Assembly: GCA_036702975.1 (NCBI GenBank)
Contig: DATNPX010000051.1
Location: forward strand, 1 to 26,145
Direction: 5' to 3'
DNA length: 26,145 nt
Source of the DNA: DATNPX01 sp036702975
GTDB lineage: Bacteria; Cyanobacteriota; Vampirovibrionia; Obscuribacterales; Obscuribacteraceae
Of this stretch, positions 1-5,853 are shown piece after piece (within the stretch, counting starts at the first letter, position 1; each line of letters begins with the position of its first letter). The notes under the pieces are model-generated. The model did not search any database. It saw only the letters and a program-made list of their open reading frames with translations, and was not told where the DNA came from. The translations under genes were made by a program, and so were the position numbers.

Positions 1-1
1 T

Positions 2-137
2 AATTTACGCTGGTGTCATTTAATTTGGGTTCGGTGTCAATCAATTTGAGTTCGGCACCACTTTTAGTGGCGGTTAATTCGAGCCAGAAACAGCGGATGA
101 TGTCGCGCCGAACGATTTATGATGTCACGCCGCTACA
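2..137. repeat. Left terminal inverted repeat: end of an inserted IS21-like element
   Basis: Bases 2-137 are the exact reverse complement of 26010-26145 (136 bp, no mismatch when compared by eye). Read outward from 137 the sequence starts TGTAGCGGCGTGAC. It contains repeated sub-motifs: GACATCAT occurs twice 22 bp apart, and a 22-bp unit (CCGAA-C-CAAATT then TGACA) occurs twice in tandem. A TGT tip and several internal repeats are typical of IS21-family transposase-binding ends. A perfect repeat this long is unusual for that family. The transposase genes are not in the window, so the family call is inference. Confidence 0.8.
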
Positions 138-143
138 CGTAAC
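138..143. repeat. Target-site duplication CGTAAC, left copy
   Basis: CGTAAC directly abuts the inner tip of the left inverted repeat and is identical to 26004-26009, which abuts the inner tip of the right repeat. Six bases fits the 4-8 bp duplications made by IS21-family elements. The match implies that both ends of this sequence flank one insertion event, so the molecule is circular. Confidence 0.8.
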
Positions 144-257
144 TAACATTGCTGGCGTGTTTTGCGCAAATCAAATCTGAGCAATTTTCCAAAAAAACGC
201 AATCGAAATTTCAGCACCTTAAATTGTTTGGCTACGACACTTGGCATTACACTCAAA

Positions 258-344
258 GCAGGCTAAATTCGGCAGTTTTGTGGCGATTTCCCCCGATTAT
301 TCGAACGCACTTTTCGTTAACAAAACTGCTCAAATTTAGCCTGC
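258..344. repeat. Long imperfect inverted repeat (hairpin)
   Basis: The 24-base arm at 258-281 (GCAGGCTAAATT, two bases, GCAGTTTTGT) pairs with the 25-base arm at 320-344 (ACAAAACTGC, two bases, then AAATTTAGCCTGC). The loop is 38 bases (282-319) and the mismatch sits in the centre of each arm. Possible roles are a transcript end for the upstream HEPN-like gene, a single-strand initiation site or a recombination site. Nothing in the sequence decides between these. Confidence 0.6.
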
Positions 345-548
345 ACTACCTGCTCACATTTCGTTTGCAGAAATCAGCTGGCGTGCTAGCACCTGCAAAT
401 CCATAGGGGCTTAAGCTGTGCGCTTCGCGCGAATTTTTTGTATTTTCCCCCACGAACATAGAACAAATATGGAGCGGCGACGCCGCGATTCCGCTTATGG
501 TGTTTGACTCCCTGCGTTACTAAACTCTCCGGAGCGACGGCGAACGAC

Positions 549-743
549 TCAACGGCAAGCCCCTAAGAGCCTTGCGCCGGCGCTCTCTACGAGTTTAACT
601 ACGGGGTCAAGCACTGTCTTGGTGGGTCTTTTGTACCTGCGGCATATCCTCAGTCGCTGCGCTTCTTCCGGTAATCCTCGGAATTTTTCCGATGGAAGCT
701 CAAGCGCCAATCTAACCGCAAGCTCAGTGCACGAGCCGGTCAA
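549..743 (-). CDS. Possible small protein, TTG start, coupled to the upstream gene
   Basis: A 64-codon open frame starts with TTG inside the last codons of the 724-1041 gene, overlapping it by 20 bases, an arrangement that allows translational coupling. The product is basic (RRYKRPTK near the middle) with no recognisable domain. The opposite strand is also open over part of this region, so this could be a chance frame. It could also be a displaced tail of the upstream gene. Low confidence. Confidence 0.3.
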   Translation of the reverse strand: MTGSCTELAVRLALELPSEKFRGLPEEAQRLRICRRYKRPTKTVLDPVVKLVESAGARLLGACR

Positions 744-1041
744 GAGTCATTGTCACCAAGTCATCGAAGCTAAGTTTCTCTTCCGTTACGGCTCGCGACA
801 AGCAGTCAGAAAGCAACTTGTAGCGCCTGGGCGCTTGTGTCATGTAGGAAAACTCTAGAATCCAATGGTCTCCCGAGCGGGTCAAAATCCAATTGCAGAA
901 GCGCCGGCTAGTGAATACACCAATGCTATGAGGGTCTCCAGCATCATCGATTAAGACGCCTGGACAGCTGGCTGCACGCCTTTTGAGCATGCCTTTCAAT
1001 TCTTCAAATGTGTAGAGATCGCCGACGTTCTCGTTTGCCAT
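724..1041 (-). CDS. Hypothetical protein, 105 aa
   Basis: A small soluble protein that I do not recognise. It starts with ATG at 1041 (MANENVGDLYTF) and has a mixed helix/strand composition, with no signal peptide, membrane segment or metal-binding pattern. It lies 104 bp downstream of the cysteine-rich gene at 1146-1316, so it may be the last well-supported gene of the leftward higBA operon or may have its own promoter in that gap. No function can be assigned. Confidence 0.6.
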   Translation of the reverse strand: MANENVGDLYTFEELKGMLKRRAASCPGVLIDDAGDPHSIGVFTSRRFCNWILTRSGDHWILEFSYMTQAPRRYKLLSDCLSRAVTEEKLSFDDLVTMTLDRLVH

Positions 1042-1145
1042 GTTGTTTTACAAAAACGGCCTAATCACGGGGTTTGCCTTGCTGCGGCTTCTCTGCCGGT
1101 CTCTGAATCTTGTAGCGCGGACATCCGAATGAATTAGTTATGCCA

Positions 1146-1316
1146 TTAGCCAGGTCTGGTAGTAACCAAGCCACATTCCTGGCACTTCACTTTTAACTCA
1201 AGATCAAAAGTATCAGTCCAATTGTGCGGACGCGAAATATTTTCCGACCACTTTTCCCAGTGCTCACAGCCCACACGCCCAGTTCTATTGCAGTCGATAC
1301 AAACCTTCGCGGTCAT
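1146..1316 (-). CDS. Small cysteine-rich (zinc-ribbon-like) protein, 56 aa
   Basis: Begins MTAKVCIDCNRTG at 1316, 11 bp after the stop of the preceding gene. Starting at 1373 instead would overlap that gene by 46 bp, so the internal ATG is preferred. The protein has two CxxC pairs, CIDC near the N-terminus and CQEC near the C-terminus, with an intervening GCEHW. This suggests one bound zinc ion in a ribbon-like fold. It is the third of three consecutive small Cys-rich products downstream of higBA, with gaps of 11-12 bp, so they are almost certainly co-transcribed. The role is unknown; a nucleic-acid-binding or regulatory job is inference. Confidence 0.6.
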   Translation of the reverse strand: MTAKVCIDCNRTGRVGCEHWEKWSENISRPHNWTDTFDLELKVKCQECGLVTTRPG

Positions 1317-1327
1317 CCAATACCTCG

Positions 1328-1687
1328 CTAGGTAATTTTTGGCGGTACAAAATAGTAAGCGCCCATACCGCAATTACTGCATTCATTCAATCGGGCAAAA
1401 CCGGCGTCAGTCATTCGCTCGCGCTCCTCGCCTGAGCTCGGGGCACAGTTCAAACAATAGAACTTAGAATTAGCCAAATGCACGCCGTAGTATTTGGCTA
1501 CCATCGTCAAGGCTGCTTCCATCTCGCTTTTAGCTCTTTCTGCAATCAGCGTTATAGCATTTTCTTTCAGTGCATCTTTGGTTTCGTTGTGCAGTTTGAG
1601 AGTATCCTGGCACTTGAAGGCATGGCTAATGAGAGCGCTTAGAATAAGCTCTCTCTCTTTCTCGTCGGTAATTCGAAGTTCTGGCAT
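1328..1687 (-). CDS. Hypothetical protein with helical N-terminus and C-terminal zinc ribbon, 119 aa
   Basis: Starts MPELRITDEKERE at 1687. Residues 1-75 are strongly helical and charged. Residues 76-115 hold two CxxC knuckles (CLNC and CSNC) about 26 residues apart, the pattern of a small zinc ribbon. It lies 11 bp after the gene at 1699-1989 and 11 bp before the one at 1146-1316, within the higBA-led leftward operon. I do not recognise the family. The helix plus zinc-ribbon layout resembles small phage or plasmid regulatory proteins, but no function follows from that. Confidence 0.65.
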   Translation of the reverse strand: MPELRITDEKERELILSALISHAFKCQDTLKLHNETKDALKENAITLIAERAKSEMEAALTMVAKYYGVHLANSKFYCLNCAPSSGEERERMTDAGFARLNECSNCGMGAYYFVPPKIT

Positions 1688-1698
1688 TCACAGCTTTC

Positions 1699-1989
1699 CT
1701 AAAGGTCGTGCGGATCTGGTTCTGTTGCGGCTTGGTTCATCTTGTCCATCAATTCAAACCAGGGCAATTCTTCTCCAGCCCGTCGGTGCCGCGTCATCAT
1801 GTCGTTGTACATTCTGTGTTGCAATACCATCATGTGTTTGTCAGGGTTGATGCAGCCACGGTTAGAGGCAAAACATACCGGACATCTAGTCACGCATTCA
1901 CCACAGAGCAAATCTTCGCAAGGCTCTGGATAGAGGCGTTTGCACATTCCACATGCGCTATTCAGTTCAGTTTTTTCATTTTCTGTCAT
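1699..1989 (-). CDS. Cysteine-rich hypothetical protein, 96 aa
   Basis: Starts at 1989, 12 bp after the higA stop codon. The first 50 residues contain eight to nine cysteines in clustered pairs (CGMC, then a Cys after YPEP, CGEC, CPVC and a further Cys after NRG), which looks like two zinc sites. The C-terminal half is rich in Met and His (HMMVLQHRMYNDMM) and then acidic. It is tightly linked to higBA and followed by two further zinc-binding small proteins. The Met/His-rich helix could also bind metal. Family not recognised. Confidence 0.65.
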   Translation of the reverse strand: MTENEKTELNSACGMCKRLYPEPCEDLLCGECVTRCPVCFASNRGCINPDKHMMVLQHRMYNDMMTRHRRAGEELPWFELMDKMNQAATEPDPHDL

Positions 1990-2001
1990 TAGTCACTTCC
2001 T

Positions 2002-2343
2002 CTACGCCGTTGCCAGTTGCCGAACTTCCTGCTTGATTTTGTCTTTCTGACCAGTGTAATCCAGCATTGCAACATCGTAGTTTGCTTGCAAATTGAGCCA
2101 AAATTCGGGGCTTGTCTTGAACACGCAAGCTAAGCGCAGTGCAGTATCAGCGGTTATTACTCGCCTTTCCTTGTCGCTTATGATCGCTGTAATTCTTGTT
2201 GCCGGTACACCCATGAAAGTAGCTAACTTAGTGGCACTTAGGCTCAGGGGCTCAAGAAATTCCGAGCGCAAAATTTCCCCTGGATGAATCGGTGCGAGCT
2301 TATCGCCGTCTTTAAGTTCAGTGATAGTCTGTGATTTCGACAT
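2002..2343 (-). CDS. higA: HigA-type antitoxin (XRE-family helix-turn-helix), 113 aa
   Basis: Antitoxin of a type II toxin-antitoxin pair. In this family it neutralises the HigB mRNA interferase and represses the shared promoter. The family signature HPGEILRSEFLEPL is at about residues 19-32, followed by the helix-turn-helix with LSATKLATFMGVPATRITAII. The family-typical FKTSPEFWLNLQANYD follows, so the domain is complete. It is the second gene of the pair: the toxin gene ends inside it with a 26-base overlap, which gives the toxin-first order typical of higBA. Three cysteine-rich genes follow at 11-12 bp gaps. It probably stabilises the plasmid by post-segregational killing, since no ParAB system was seen. 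Confidence 0.92.
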   Translation of the reverse strand: MSKSQTITELKDGDKLAPIHPGEILRSEFLEPLSLSATKLATFMGVPATRITAIISDKERRVITADTALRLACVFKTSPEFWLNLQANYDVAMLDYTGQKDKIKQEVRQLATA

Positions 2344-2596
2344 CTGTAAAGTCCTCTCCTGTCGGGACGAAGCAAATTCTGTACTGGTCGTTTATGCGAA
2401 TACTCCATTGACCCTCTCGGTCACCATGTAACGCCTCTAGCCTGTTTCCAGGAACAGCAGCCAGGTCAGTAAGTCCTTTTGCAGATTTCAGGACATCGAG
2501 CTTTTTTCGAGCAGCGACCTGAATGCTATCGAACGCTTTTACGTAGCGGTTGTCCGCTAATGCTTCAGTGTCCTTGTCCCGATATCCCTTAATCAT
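2318..2596 (-). CDS. higB: HigB/RelE-type toxin, 92 aa
   Basis: Ribosome-dependent mRNA endonuclease of the RelE/HigB (plasmid maintenance killer) family. I chose the ATG at 2596 (MIKGYRDKDTEAL) because the family starts there; a longer frame to 2770 only reads through the oriT-like repeat. The C-terminal half carries the characteristic GNRLEALHGDREGQWSIRIN and then DQYRICFVP, including the conserved basic residues that contact mRNA in the family. Full length. It overlaps higA by 26 bp. The 250 bp upstream contain the second oriT-like sequence, so toxin-antitoxin transcription could be coupled to DNA processing there (inference). Confidence 0.92.
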   Translation of the reverse strand: MIKGYRDKDTEALADNRYVKAFDSIQVAARKKLDVLKSAKGLTDLAAVPGNRLEALHGDREGQWSIRINDQYRICFVPTGEDFTDVEITDYH

Positions 2597-2672
2597 TGCT
2601 AGATGATAACACGCATTGCGTAACACGTCAAGCGGTTCGACTCGTTCGCCAATGAAAAACCCGGGAGCAGCC

Positions 2673-2803
2673 TTCCGCCCTGCGCATGCAATGCTACGGA
2701 CGTAGCAGGATAAAGGCGAGCTACCGCCCGCCCAAAACCATAGCTGACGGCGGCTTTTAGCCACGTCCAAATGACAAGCAAACAGGAATAGCCATAGCCA
2801 AAG
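2673..2803 (-). other. Second oriT-like repeat, inverted relative to the main oriT
   Basis: The reverse complement of 2673-2718 is identical over 46 bases to 25247-25292. After one mismatch the identity continues for nine more bases (2720-2728). Weaker similarity reaches the shared GTGGCTAAA and CTTTGGCT blocks near 2756-2768 and 2796-2803. The minus strand reads TATCCTGC at 2712-2705, matching the MOBP nic consensus YATCCTG/Y, followed directly by GCTACG-TC-CGTAGC. It lies between the higB start and the RHH gene. It may be a functional second nic site, a relic of duplication, or a site bound by MobC for regulation. Confidence 0.6.
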
Positions 2804-2853
2804 GTTGTTAAGCTTTGCTAATTCTAGCGTTTACCCACGTCCATATTGGAATT

Positions 2854-3567
2854 TTACCATGATCGGTCTGTGCCTTTTTCGACAGCATCCGTGCCCTCAA
2901 TCGAACAGTTGTAGAGGTCGGCGAAGTGCTGGCATTCGTTCAAAAGGTCATAGACCTGCTTGTTCAGATCGGCATCGTCCTCGTAGTAGAAAGTGACCTC
3001 GTACTTGTGTTCGGGAAGCTCTGTGACCTCGTAGTTCGAAAAGACTATCGAATCGATTGCCTCTAAAGAACGCTTGCGCCCTCGCCCATAACGGTTATTG
3101 TTTTCAACACGCAGATCCAGAATTACAACCGTTGATTTCTGGTCTGGCTTCTTCTGCTCAACTGCACTTTCGTAAAAGTGCTTCCGTAGCTTGACCGCTG
3201 GTTCCGTCGAGGGGCGAAAAACATATGGCTTACCAAACTTGAGCTGATGCAAAGCCAGATATTTAGCCGCCCACTGGTAAAAGTCTTGAGGCGTAGTTTC
3301 TTGAACGATAGTCCAGATGTGAGCATCGGCTTTGCCCTCGCCCTGTCCACCTAGTTCTTTGAGGAATTTGTTTTTAGTGTCTACCGGTAGATTCCAGAAT
3401 CGTGCTGAATGCTTGCCGTCGTCCAGGTCGATCAGTGCCTCGCGCTGCATGAAGTCACGGATCGCGCGATTGATTACTTTGGTCTTGATGCCCGATTCGA
3501 CGTAAGACAGATACAGGTCTGTGTCCGCGTCGGTGTAAAACGAGAGCTGCCGTTTTTTAGTAGTCAT
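2854..3567 (-). CDS. Ribbon-helix-helix regulator, likely replication control, 237 aa
   Basis: The start at ATG 3567 (MTTKKRQLSFYTD) has GGGGA about 8 bases upstream; a TTG four codons earlier is less likely. Residues 1-45 look like a ribbon-helix-helix domain, with a short beta strand (RQLSFYTDADT) then two helices ending INRAIRDFMQRE. Residues 50-237 are a larger domain I do not recognise, with many aromatic and charged residues and a basic patch RYGRGRKRS. It lies just downstream of the replication gene. Its promoter (TTGAAA, 18 bp, TACTAT on the minus strand, 3623-3594) overlaps a repeat array with GTAGTAC units 10 bp apart. This is the arrangement of an autorepressed copy-number or segregation regulator. 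Function inferred from context. Confidence 0.65.
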   Translation of the reverse strand: MTTKKRQLSFYTDADTDLYLSYVESGIKTKVINRAIRDFMQREALIDLDDGKHSARFWNLPVDTKNKFLKELGGQGEGKADAHIWTIVQETTPQDFYQWAAKYLALHQLKFGKPYVFRPSTEPAVKLRKHFYESAVEQKKPDQKSTVVILDLRVENNNRYGRGRKRSLEAIDSIVFSNYEVTELPEHKYEVTFYYEDDADLNKQVYDLLNECQHFADLYNCSIEGTDAVEKGTDRSW

Positions 3568-3591
3568 AGAAATCCCCAACGGAAAGTCATG

Positions 3592-3623
3592 CCATAGTAG
3601 TACGAGGTAGTACTACCTTTCAA
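3592..3623 (-). promoter_or_regulatory. Promoter and operator of the RHH gene
   Basis: The palindrome GGTAGTACTACC (3606-3617) and a second GTAGTAC at 3597-3603 place two GTAGTAC units exactly 10 bp apart (3597 and 3607), one helical turn, as seen for ribbon-helix-helix dimers binding side by side. On the minus strand, TTGAAA (3623-3618), an 18-bp spacer and TACTAT form a promoter that the array covers completely. The site starts two bases before the replication gene's stop codon. Autorepression by the 237-aa protein is inference. Confidence 0.6.
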
Positions 3624-5602
3624 CTTTTTGGCGGGGCTCGGGCTTTGCAACCGGCTCTTAAAACCGGAAAGTACACGACATTGAACGATGGAGCATCGGA
3701 ACAGAAAAGTGACACAAGGTTTGGTTTTGCCTTACTTGTCAAGCAAATGGCCCAATTTCGCACGAATCGTTGCCATGCATTTTGCAATTGATTCTGAGAG
3801 AGCGAAGCTGTCACTAGGTGCAAACTGAAGCTGAAACAGTTTTCTGTTGCTGGTTCTAAGCCCCCCGCATCGTTTGCGGCTTTGCCTGGATTCCTCTGAA
3901 CTTGGGACCCGGTGTCAAGTCTTCCGAAGGAACCCGAAGGGCTCGGGCTTGATTCCGGGAGTTCAGCGGTAGGCTGGAAGCCAGGCAAAAGAAAGGGGGG
4001 CGTTAAATCAATAGGCGCTAGCTCATCTGAACAAACAGGTTCAAGAAGGTCTAATGACTTTTTTTCAAAAACCGAAAGAACGGCCCCCCCAGGACCAAGA
4101 GCAGAGTTCAGATCGCTGGCCACACTTGGCGACGCAGCAGGGGTGTATATCTTCCAGATATCGGAATGCTTCCTGACTGTGTGGTGGTTGCAGCCTGACA
4201 GTCTAGAAATCTGCCTGCCTGTGACTCTACGTCCTTGGCTTTCCAGAAGTTTGACCGCCTGGGTGATCTTTTCTCGCGCGTTCTGTTCGCGGCCGTCATT
4301 GCCCTTCTTCAAGTCGTCCATGGTCCAGATGCGGCCAGTCTGTTTATAGCGAGCTATAAGGACCTCTATTGCACGATCTGTGAGCGGGTAGGGTTCTCGT
4401 ACCTGCGGCATCGATTCAGGAGCCCTACGCCACTTCACAGCCCTCTTAATTTGTGTTTCGATTCGAGCCCACTTGCCCCGGTTAATGTGCCTGCACATGC
4501 CGTTATGGTTCTTCTCTAGCCAAGCCAGGATCAGGCGATAGCGGGTCTCGTCGAACTTGTCGCCCGGCAACGCCGGCACATCATTAGCCGGGTCGCCGTG
4601 CCACAGATAATGCTCAACACAGATAATTGCGTCATGTCTTTGCCCAGAAGCAGTTAAGCCATTTTGCCAGTATTCACGCCCTTTCTGAAAGTTCTCTTTA
4701 ATTAGTCGGTAATTAAAGAGGTGCTCGAAACCCTCATTTTTTATAGCTTCCGCGTGCGCCGCGGCGCCTCCTGGGCAACTACTATTTTTGTGTTCAAGCT
4801 GGCTTAGCATCAAGCATTTGCTTTGCTGCCAGTCGCTAACGCGACTGAGCGCATCTTGTGAGAAGCGCATTATAGCTTCGTCAGCCGTGAGATCTTCACG
4901 GCTGACTGTGACTTGTCCTGTAGCATCCAGCCATGCAAAGCCGCTTTGCATGGGTAATCTCAAGCCGTTATTGCTCGGGAATACTTCCAATACGCCGTTC
5001 TTGATTTCGTAACCATTGGCTCGCAGCCAGCTTTTTAGAGTCTCTTCCAGTTCGTCGCTTGGATGCCAATCATCTAAGAACAAGTAGACATGCCAGCCTT
5101 CTGATTCGCTGCTTCTGTACAGAGTCGATATCAATTTGACTGTAGCCAGGTGGTTCTGAAGTTTGTTTAGCTCCTGGGCGTTGTGATATTTGCTGCCAGC
5201 GTCAACGTCCAGCACCGCAAACCTAGTCTGTTTGCCCCAGCGCAGCCCCCAAATGCTCGTATCTTTTCCGGCAATTGCATTAGTTAGATGTGAATCGCTT
5301 GCAGCGAAATGCTTGCTTACCGTAGTCCAGCTTTTACAGCCGGGCGGGCGCAATATCGCCTGTATGCGGTTTGGATATAAATTCAAGAAAAAACTTTCCG
5401 CCACTACGGGCGATGAAATTTCATCTTTGATCCCTAACTCAGTCGGGATCGACTGTGTAGCAAAAATTCCGGTCACTATCTGCCTTTGCACGAAAAAAGA
5501 ACGTGCTTGACGGTGACCAGATCTATCCGTTATTCTTTTTGCATCACGGGAAAAGACGCCAATCAAAACCCGTTCTACAATTGAATACCGAGATCCGGTC
5601 AA
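3620..5602 (-). CDS. Plasmid replication protein with AEP-type primase domain, 660 aa
   Basis: Probable initiator and primer-synthesising protein of the plasmid. Residues 70-230 show the archaeo-eukaryotic primase (PrimPol) pattern: FAVLDVDAG with the metal-binding DxD at 132-134, SSESEGWHVYLF with the catalytic His at about 171, and GLRLP at 213-217. A linker and a helix-turn-helix-like segment follow (about 410-490, GRQISRLSGCNHHTVRKH). The last 170 residues are Pro/Ser/Gly-rich and the final 70 look unlike a folded domain. The only plausible start is TTG at 5602 with AGGAAA six bases upstream; the next Met is near residue 240. It is divergent from the 5854 gene across a 251-bp region and is followed by the RHH regulator. 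No helicase domain is seen, so host helicase is probably recruited. Confidence 0.8.
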   Translation of the reverse strand: MTGSRYSIVERVLIGVFSRDAKRITDRSGHRQARSFFVQRQIVTGIFATQSIPTELGIKDEISSPVVAESFFLNLYPNRIQAILRPPGCKSWTTVSKHFAASDSHLTNAIAGKDTSIWGLRWGKQTRFAVLDVDAGSKYHNAQELNKLQNHLATVKLISTLYRSSESEGWHVYLFLDDWHPSDELEETLKSWLRANGYEIKNGVLEVFPSNNGLRLPMQSGFAWLDATGQVTVSREDLTADEAIMRFSQDALSRVSDWQQSKCLMLSQLEHKNSSCPGGAAAHAEAIKNEGFEHLFNYRLIKENFQKGREYWQNGLTASGQRHDAIICVEHYLWHGDPANDVPALPGDKFDETRYRLILAWLEKNHNGMCRHINRGKWARIETQIKRAVKWRRAPESMPQVREPYPLTDRAIEVLIARYKQTGRIWTMDDLKKGNDGREQNAREKITQAVKLLESQGRRVTGRQISRLSGCNHHTVRKHSDIWKIYTPAASPSVASDLNSALGPGGAVLSVFEKKSLDLLEPVCSDELAPIDLTPPFLLPGFQPTAELPESSPSPSGSFGRLDTGSQVQRNPGKAANDAGGLEPATENCFSFSLHLVTASLSQNQLQNAWQRFVRNWAICLTSKAKPNLVSLFCSDAPSFNVVYFPVLRAGCKARAPPKS

Positions 5603-5768
5603 GGATTTCCTAAGAGCATCGCCCCTGGCGGTGTTTTTTGTTTTTGGCCTTTCTCCTGGTGCCGCGCATGGTGGCAGTCACTCATACTCTTGTTAGATGT
5701 TACGCCTGATCGTTCTTCGGATCAAGGAACCCGTGGCGCTTTCGAGATATGCGCCACATATAGTTTTC

Positions 5769-5797
5769 TGGACAAGTATTATCTTTAGCCTCATAAT
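5769..5797 (+). promoter_or_regulatory. Predicted promoter of the GGWWCC-array gene
   Basis: TGGACA (5769-5774), 17 bp, CATAAT (5792-5797). The expected start is near 5804, just upstream of the GGTTCC-N5-GGAACC operator (5814-5830) and about 50 bases before the ATG at 5854. Confidence 0.45.
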
Positions 5798-5813
5798 TCA
5801 AGGCGTTAATCCC

Positions 5814-5830
5814 GGTTCCAATCTGGAACC
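5814..5830. promoter_or_regulatory. Operator-like palindrome GGTTCC-N5-GGAACC
   Basis: GGTTCCAATCTGGAACC is a perfect 6-bp inverted repeat with a 5-base spacer, placed between the predicted promoter and the start codon of the 279-aa protein. The same unit recurs several times inside that gene (5915-6416). The probable binding protein is the gene's own helix-turn-helix product, by inference. Confidence 0.55.
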
Positions 5831-5853
5831 AAATTTGAAGGGACTAGAAGCAT

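Larger units (their letters stand above)
138..548. other. Non-coding stretch with palindromes
   Basis: No convincing gene is seen here apart from the displaced 3' end of the HEPN-like gene (138-180 in the restored frame, see 25357-26022). The stretch holds a long imperfect hairpin (258-344), the palindrome GTGCTAGCAC (383-392), GCGC-TTC-GCGC followed by six T (420-439, a weak terminator candidate), and GCGGCGACGCCGC (474-486). An 85-codon open frame at 149-406 has no ribosome binding site, overlaps the hairpin and was not accepted. Confidence 0.5.
5603..5853. promoter_or_regulatory. Divergent control region, candidate replication origin
   Basis: This 251-bp intergenic region lies between the leftward primase gene and the rightward 279-aa gene. 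It contains the stem GTGGCGC/GCGCCAC (5733-5739 and 5751-5757, 11-base loop), a smaller TGATC/GATCA stem near 5707-5724, T-rich tracts near 5636-5655, and an AT-rich segment at 5758-5800. A rightward promoter and a GGTTCC-N5-GGAACC operator are listed separately. The neighbouring initiator and GGWWCC array make this the best origin candidate in the window (inference). Confidence 0.45.

Noticed and set aside
149..406. 85-codon plus-strand open frame
   Set aside because: It has no ribosome binding site, overlaps the long hairpin, and its composition is unlike the neighbouring genes.
1146..1373. Longer form of the 56-aa Cys-rich protein starting at 1373
   Set aside because: It would overlap the preceding gene by 46 bp, whereas the ATG at 1316 gives an 11-bp gap like the other genes of the operon.
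2599..2781. Protein similarity between frames at 2599-2781 and 25154-25360 (AVARLYPATSVALHAQGG in both)
   Set aside because: The shared peptide is only the translation of the duplicated oriT-like DNA. Neither frame has a ribosome binding site, so it was treated as DNA repeat rather than coding homology.
3912..4349. 145-codon frame opposite the primase gene
   Set aside because: It is antisense to a well-supported gene and carries no recognisable domain.
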